Shown here piece by piece: positions 59,900 through 64,000 of a DNA stretch of 64,000 nucleotides. Every line of letters starts with the position of its first letter. Position 1 is the first letter of the stretch. Location of the stretch: assembly GCA_016713435.1 (NCBI GenBank), contig JADJPD010000001.1:620001-684000 (forward strand), read 5' to 3'. A program made the translations under genes and the position numbers. This DNA is from Gemmatimonadota bacterium (GTDB taxonomy: Bacteria > Gemmatimonadota > Gemmatimonadetes > Gemmatimonadales > GWC2-71-9). The notes beneath the pieces are model-generated. The model was not told the DNA's origin and made no database searches. It saw only the letters and a list, made by a program, of their open reading frames with translations.

Positions 59900-61192
59900 A
59901 TGGCGGACTCCCGGCAGCTCTTCATCCGGAAGATGTACCTGACGGCCCTCGGCCTCGCCGCGGCGCTCGGGGTGGCATTCACCGGGGTGCTGTGGGTGAT
60001 GTACGGCCGGGAGATGCCGGGGACCGGGTTCTGGCGCGCGGTGGCGCTGGCCTGGGTGGTGTACTTCGGGCTGGCCTGCCTGGTGGTCCTCTTCATCGTG
60101 AGCTGGGCGGTGCGGAACGTGCTCCGGCCCCTGGGCAACACCGTGGCCGTGGCCAGCCGGGTGGCGCAGGGCGACCTCACCGTGAGCCTCTCCGCCATCG
60201 GCACCCGCCAGGCGGATGACCTCACCAAGTCCCTCGGCACCATGGTGGGCGAGCTCCGGACGCTGGTGGGCGCCATCCGCGCCAGCGCGCAGGACGCCGC
60301 CGCCATGGCGCAGCAGATCTCCTCCTCGACCCAGCAGATGAGCGCCTCCACCCAGGAGGTGAGCGGCACCTGCAACGACCTCACCGACCGCGCCACCCGG
60401 CAGGCGGCGCTGGTGCGGAGCACGGCGGACGACGCGGCGCGGATCCTCGAGATTGCGCAGGGGCTGGCCTCGAGCGCGGCGGAGGCGGCGGAGCGGAATG
60501 CGTCCCTCGCGGCGCTGGCCCGCGCGCATCGCGACGACCTGGAGCTCTCGGTGAGCGCGCTCGAGCGGCTGGCGCAGGAGATCGAGAGCGGCGCCGCCGA
60601 GGCCGCCGACCTGGCGCACGCCTCGGAGGAGATCGGCAAGTTCGTGACCCAGACCAAGGCCATCGCGCGGCAGACGCACATGCTGGCGCTCAACGCCGGC
60701 ATCGAGGCGGCGCGCGCCGGTGAGGAGGGCAAGGGCTTCGCGGTGGTGGCGGAGGAAGTGCGCAAGCTCGCCGGCCAGGCGGCGCAGGCGGCGACGCTCA
60801 CCAGCGACATCGTGCGCGCGGTGCAGGAGAAGGTGGGCACCGCGCAGGGCCGCCTCCTCCGCCTGGCCGAGGGCGGGCAGGCGGCGCGCGACACGGCGCG
60901 GAAGGCGGCGCAGGGCCTCACCCTGGTGGCGGACGAGGCCAACCAGACCGACGAATGGAGCCGGCAGATCTCCACAAGTTCCCGGGAGGTCCGCACGCTC
61001 ATCGACGGGATCGCCACGCGGGTGCTCGAGGTGTCGAGCGGCACGGAGGACGTGGCGGCGGCGGCGCAGGAGATCGCGGCGAGCGCGCAGGAACTCTCGG
61101 CCTCCACGGAGCAGGTGGCGGGCTCGGCCCAGGCGCTCTCGGAGACGGCGCAGGGGCTGTTCGGGCAGGTGGGGAAGTTCCGGGTGGAGTAG
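59900..61192 (+). CDS. Methyl-accepting chemotaxis protein
   Basis: This 430-residue chemoreceptor has two N-terminal transmembrane helices (about 14-34 and 48-71) with a very short periplasmic loop of about 13 residues. A HAMP-like linker follows (about 72-125, RNVLRPLGNTVAVASRVAQGDLTVSL). The cytoplasmic signalling coiled coil has the conserved hairpin RQTHMLALNAGIEAARAGEEGKGFAVVAEEVRKLA. The near-absence of a ligand domain implies that it senses cytoplasmic or membrane cues. No che genes are adjacent. It would signal to CheA through CheW at the cell pole. Confidence 0.92.
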   Translation: MADSRQLFIRKMYLTALGLAAALGVAFTGVLWVMYGREMPGTGFWRAVALAWVVYFGLACLVVLFIVSWAVRNVLRPLGNTVAVASRVAQGDLTVSLSAIGTRQADDLTKSLGTMVGELRTLVGAIRASAQDAAAMAQQISSSTQQMSASTQEVSGTCNDLTDRATRQAALVRSTADDAARILEIAQGLASSAAEAAERNASLAALARAHRDDLELSVSALERLAQEIESGAAEAADLAHASEEIGKFVTQTKAIARQTHMLALNAGIEAARAGEEGKGFAVVAEEVRKLAGQAAQAATLTSDIVRAVQEKVGTAQGRLLRLAEGGQAARDTARKAAQGLTLVADEANQTDEWSRQISTSSREVRTLIDGIATRVLEVSSGTEDVAAAAQEIAASAQELSASTEQVAGSAQALSETAQGLFGQVGKFRVE

Positions 61193-61232
61193 GCGAGGCG
61201 TCGCGCGGCCAAGCCTGCGCCTGGTGTGACTC

Positions 61233-61459
61233 AACGCAGAGGCGCGGAGGCCGCAGCGGGCCGCAGAGGAACTGCTCTCGGATGGTGGGCTCACCGCAGG
61301 GTGAGCCCGCTGTGTTTTGGTGGGTGTGTGTTCGGGTCCGGCACCATTCCCCATCCGTGCTGCCGGGCCACCCTCAAGTCACGGCACTATCCTTCAGAAA
61401 ATCCCCCCACTCCAGGCGCAGGTCCTCTGCGGCCCTCCCCGTCTCCGCGCCTCTGCGGT
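61233..61459. repeat. MITE-like element with 45-bp terminal inverted repeats
   Basis: The left end (61233-61277, starting AACGCAGAGGCGCGGAG) and the right end (61416-61459, complement starting ACCGCAGAGGCGCGGAG) match at roughly 36 of 45 positions. Both contain GGGCCGCAGAGGA. The interior has a 9-bp hairpin (GGGCTCACC-GCAG-GGTGAGCCC, 61287-61308) followed by TGTTTTGG, which may terminate the chemoreceptor transcript. No transposase ORF is present. Confidence 0.65.
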
Positions 61460-61482
61460 AAACCAACGCACAGCCCCCAGCC

Positions 61483-62139
61483 CTACCCCCGCGCCAGGAG
61501 CGCCGAACGCAGGGCCTCCGCCTGCTCGGTCGCCGTCGGGAAGAGGGACTGGCCGCGCTCGGCGGCCTCGTAGTGGGCGACGAGGTCGAGGTGGGTGCCG
61601 CGGCCGTCGAAGGCGCGGACGCGGGCGAGGAGGCGCGAGGAGAGGGCGGCGAACGCGAAGCCGGGGAGGCCGAGCGCCCCCTCGCTCGCGGCGAGGACCA
61701 GGTCCAGGCCCCACTGGTCGGTCTCGAGCGGCTGGGCGCCGAGGGTGTGGGTGGCATCCACGAACAGGTGGACACCCGCGCGGCGGCGGACCACCTTCGC
61801 CAGCTCCATGAGCGGGGCGGGCGCGCCGCCCGGCTCCGCGTGCGCCATCACCACGGTGTCCACCTCGGGGCTGCCGAGGTAGGTGGCGAGCCAGTCGGGC
61901 TGGTGGGTGGTGCCCGGCTGGACGTGGAGCCGGAGCACTTCCTTGCCGAGGCCCTCGGCGGTGTCGGCCAGGTGGGCGCCGTGGGGGCCGCCCACCAGCA
62001 CCAGGGCCCGCTGTTCGATGGCGCCGCGGAGCGCGATCTCCCGCAGCAGCGCCACCGGCCCCGGCAGCGTCACCACCGGGTTCCGGGTGCGGAAGAGGCC
62101 GCGGAGGCGGAGCGTCGCCTCGGCGAGGGCGGCGCTCAG
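61483..62139 (-). CDS. Class V aminotransferase-like protein lacking the PLP lysine
   Basis: An open frame of about 218 residues resembles the large-domain core of alanine-glyoxylate-type class V aminotransferases. It has LRGLFRTRNPVVTLPGPVALL, LVLVGGPHGAHLADTAEGLG, VHLFVDATHTLGAQPLETD and QWGLDLVLAASEGALGLPG. The position of the PLP lysine (normally S-x-K before the LPPG loop) reads SEGAL, and the C-terminal domain is missing. It begins by CTG overlapping the stop of the M28 peptidase gene (CTGA); no ATG, GTG or TTG gives a full core. It is probably a degenerate or non-catalytic homologue, or a gene damaged by sequence errors. Confidence 0.6.
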   Translation of the reverse strand: MSAALAEATLRLRGLFRTRNPVVTLPGPVALLREIALRGAIEQRALVLVGGPHGAHLADTAEGLGKEVLRLHVQPGTTHQPDWLATYLGSPEVDTVVMAHAEPGGAPAPLMELAKVVRRRAGVHLFVDATHTLGAQPLETDQWGLDLVLAASEGALGLPGFAFAALSSRLLARVRAFDGRGTHLDLVAHYEAAERGQSLFPTATEQAEALRSALLARG

Positions 62140-63719
62140 GGGACGGCCTGCCGCGGCACCAGCGCGTCGCGCTGCGCCACCTGGTAGACGAGGCCGGCGA
62201 GGACCGTGACCGCCTGCTTCATGTCGGGCTCGGAGAGGTAGTCGCCCACGTCGAGGCTGGTGTGGTGGGTGCGGCTCTCGTAGTCGAGCGGATCCTGGAT
62301 GAACTGGAACGCCGGCAGGCCCACGCCCCAGAAGGCCAGGTGATCGGTGGAGCCGGTGTTCTGGAGCGAGATGGTGGTGGCGCCGAGGTCGGCGAAGGGG
62401 GCCAGCAGCTGGGTGAAGAGCGGCTGCGCCGCGGTGTTCCCCTGCAGCCAGAGGCCGCGGATGGCGCCGGCGCCGTTGTCCACGTTGAAGTACACCGAGA
62501 GCCGGTCGTGCTCGGGGCCCCGGGCGCCGGTGTAGGGATCGCCGAAGTGGCGCATCACGTAGCCGGTGGAGCCGATGTAGTCGTCGCTCGTCTCCTCGCC
62601 GTCCCAGAGGCCGATGCGGATGGTGCGCCGCGGTTGGAGCCCGGTGGCCTTGAGCACCCGCAGCACCTCCATGGCGATGGCGCAGCCGGCCGCGTCGTCG
62701 GTGGCGCCGCTGCCGGCGATCCAGCTGTCGAGGTGCCCGCCCATCATCACCACCTGCGGCGCCAGCGCCGGGTCGCTGCCCGGCAGCTCGCCGATCACGT
62801 TGTAGCCCAGCGAATCCGGCTTCACGAACCGCGCCGCGAGCGACAGGGTGAGCCGCACCGCCTGCCCGGCCTCGACGAGGCGGAGCAGCCGGTTGAACTG
62901 GCCGGTCTCCACCACGAAGCTCGGCACCCCGCCCCACGCCGGCGCCGGATAGCCCCACCACCCGTACGCGCCGAGCGTCCCCTCGGTGCTGCTCGGGTCC
63001 ACCAGCGCCAGGGCGCCCTCGCGCGCCAGGAAGGCGGCGCGGCGGCGGCGGCCGGCCATGGAGGCCTTCCAGTCGGTCACGTCCTGCCTGAAGCTCTCGG
63101 GCTCGCCGCCGGCGGGGAGGCGGGCGAGGCTGTCGAGCTCGGCCGTGGTCCAGCGGCGCATGGGGCTGGCGGAGCGTTCGGCCAGCGGCGTGAGCGCGCC
63201 GTTCAGGAGGATCTTGCCCCGGAGCTTGCCCTTGAGCGCCACCGTGTCGGAGTCGGCGCGGAGGCGGATGGCCATGGCCGGCGCCGTGATGGCGCCGCGG
63301 GTGGCGGGGCTCCACGCGCGCGGGAAGGCGTTGAGGCGCATGTAGAACGGCGCCACCATCTCCGCGCTGTGGCGGTCCACCACCCAGCTCGGCGTGGCGC
63401 GGCCGTGCGGCTCGAGGTCGGCCCGGAGGCCGTGGCCGCGCAGCCAGTCGCGCGCCCAGCGCGCCGCCTGCAGGTAGCCCGGCGAGCCCGCCAGCCGCGG
63501 CGGCTGCAGGTCGGAGAGGCCGAGGGCGATGGCCAGGACCTGGGAGCGGTTCATCGCCTCGTCGCGGATGCGGGCCAGGGCCGCGGTGTCGATCCGCTCG
63601 ATGGTGGGCGGTCCCTGCATGGCCCGCCGTGCGCCGGCGTTCTCGGGATAGGCGGGCGCCTGCTGCGCGGAGAGCGGCAGGGCCAGGAGGGCGGCGAGGA
63701 CCAGCGGGCGGCGGCTCAT
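62136..63719 (-). CDS. M28-family zinc metallopeptidase
   Basis: This 527-residue secreted peptidase has a signal peptide (ending LPLSAQQ) and a PA-domain-like insert. The M28 core has the metal ligands in GGHLDSW, GATDDAAGC, WDGEETSDDY, FNVDNGAG and THHTSLDVGDYL. It should remove N-terminal residues from peptides using two zinc ions in the periplasm or outside the cell. The start overlaps the stop of the upstream TPR-type gene (ATGA), and its own stop overlaps the class V-like frame, so the three form one operon. Confidence 0.92.
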   Translation of the reverse strand: MSRRPLVLAALLALPLSAQQAPAYPENAGARRAMQGPPTIERIDTAALARIRDEAMNRSQVLAIALGLSDLQPPRLAGSPGYLQAARWARDWLRGHGLRADLEPHGRATPSWVVDRHSAEMVAPFYMRLNAFPRAWSPATRGAITAPAMAIRLRADSDTVALKGKLRGKILLNGALTPLAERSASPMRRWTTAELDSLARLPAGGEPESFRQDVTDWKASMAGRRRRAAFLAREGALALVDPSSTEGTLGAYGWWGYPAPAWGGVPSFVVETGQFNRLLRLVEAGQAVRLTLSLAARFVKPDSLGYNVIGELPGSDPALAPQVVMMGGHLDSWIAGSGATDDAAGCAIAMEVLRVLKATGLQPRRTIRIGLWDGEETSDDYIGSTGYVMRHFGDPYTGARGPEHDRLSVYFNVDNGAGAIRGLWLQGNTAAQPLFTQLLAPFADLGATTISLQNTGSTDHLAFWGVGLPAFQFIQDPLDYESRTHHTSLDVGDYLSEPDMKQAVTVLAGLVYQVAQRDALVPRQAVP

Positions 63720-64000
63720 GATGGGGGGCTGAAGCGATCGCGCTTCAGGGCGGCAAGGGTCTTGTCGAGGTGGCGGACGGCGCGGGCCGTCGGGTAGCGG
63801 TCCAGCAGGCGACGGATCTCCCGCATGGCGTGGCCGGGATCGTCGAGGTGATGCTCGTACACCCGGATCAGCGCCAGGCCGATCCGGATGTCGTCCCGAC
63901 GGGACAGGGTGTGCCGCTCGCGGAACTCCTCGAGCTCGATGCGCGCCTTCTGGGCGACGCCGAGCGGCCCGGCCAGCAGCGCGGCGCGGCGCGCCTGGGC
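63716..64000 (-). CDS. C-terminal part of a TPR-like protein (partial)
   Basis: This is the last 94 codons of a gene that continues beyond the window. The sequence is helical and charged: IELEEFRERHTLSRRDDIRI, GLALIRVYEHHLDDPGHAMR and EIRRLLDRYPTARAVRHLDK. This is consistent with tetratricopeptide-like helical pairs. The stop overlaps the M28 peptidase start (ATGA). The full function cannot be judged. Confidence 0.65.
   Translation of the reverse strand, partial: AQARRAALLAGPLGVAQKARIELEEFRERHTLSRRDDIRIGLALIRVYEHHLDDPGHAMREIRRLLDRYPTARAVRHLDKTLAALKRDRFSPPS

Overview
The window is a very GC-rich (roughly 70%) bacterial chromosome segment. Dense overlapping genes, many ECF sigma/anti-sigma pairs, Spy-like periplasmic proteins, TonB receptors with an N-terminal carboxypeptidase-type domain, a DUF5916 protein and MacAB-TolC style efflux together suggest a Gram-negative member of Gemmatimonadota. 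This is an inference from gene content; no rRNA or tRNA was seen. At least seven genes, including the essential leuS, are broken by one- or two-base indels, mostly in C/G runs, so I read them as residual errors of a long-read or metagenome assembly rather than pseudogenes.

Layout. 1-3.6 kb: end of endonuclease III, a GNAT acetyltransferase/outer-membrane protein pair, and a VIT-VWA protein with a lipoprotein. 4-6.6 kb: an ECF sigma factor followed by two related zinc-finger anti-sigma factors. 6.7-8.9 kb: three paralogous small outer-membrane barrels, each followed by a strong terminator. 8.9-13.8 kb: a BaiN-type flavoprotein divergent from tryptophanase, then a DUF255 thioredoxin-fold protein. 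14-18.3 kb: cyclophilin, DUF6941, a FadL-type porin with an SGNH lipoprotein, and an HD hydrolase. 18.3-22.9 kb: cardiolipin synthase, and a sigma-54 activator/lipoprotein/TPR operon. 23.1-29.3 kb: ECF sigma, small membrane anti-sigma candidate and Spy-like protein, running straight into TolC, MacB ATPase, MacA and MacB permease. 29.4-37.6 kb: DUF5916, CPXCG protein, TspO, FabH, two Spy-like proteins divergent from a second ECF/anti-sigma/Spy module, and YggX. 37.6-43.1 kb: DUF3187, a TonB receptor with an appended Spy-like tail, and an AlkA-type glycosylase.

43.2-49.4 kb is the most unusual part. A Phe-rich leader peptide and terminator precede a prephenate dehydratase-ACT-DAHP synthase fusion. 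A tyrosine-decarboxylase-like enzyme follows, and then a REP-associated tyrosine transposase (RAYT) surrounded by GTAG-headed palindromes. Related palindromes recur from 29 to 57 kb, several starting exactly on a gene's TAG stop codon.

49.5-64 kb: a PDZ/anti-sigma/ECF operon, a 1.2-kb gene-poor G-rich stretch with a 21-bp minisatellite, a small membrane protein and SDR, a subtilase lipoprotein, an unknown periplasmic protein, a class C beta-lactamase-like hydrolase, leuS, a chemoreceptor, a MITE-like element, and an M28 peptidase overlapping a class V aminotransferase-like protein that lacks the PLP lysine.

Recurring themes are envelope stress sensing (four ECF systems and five Spy-like domains), aromatic amino-acid metabolism (Phe synthesis, tryptophanase, aromatic decarboxylase), and several candidate leaderless promoters (TAnnnT six or seven bases before the ATG).
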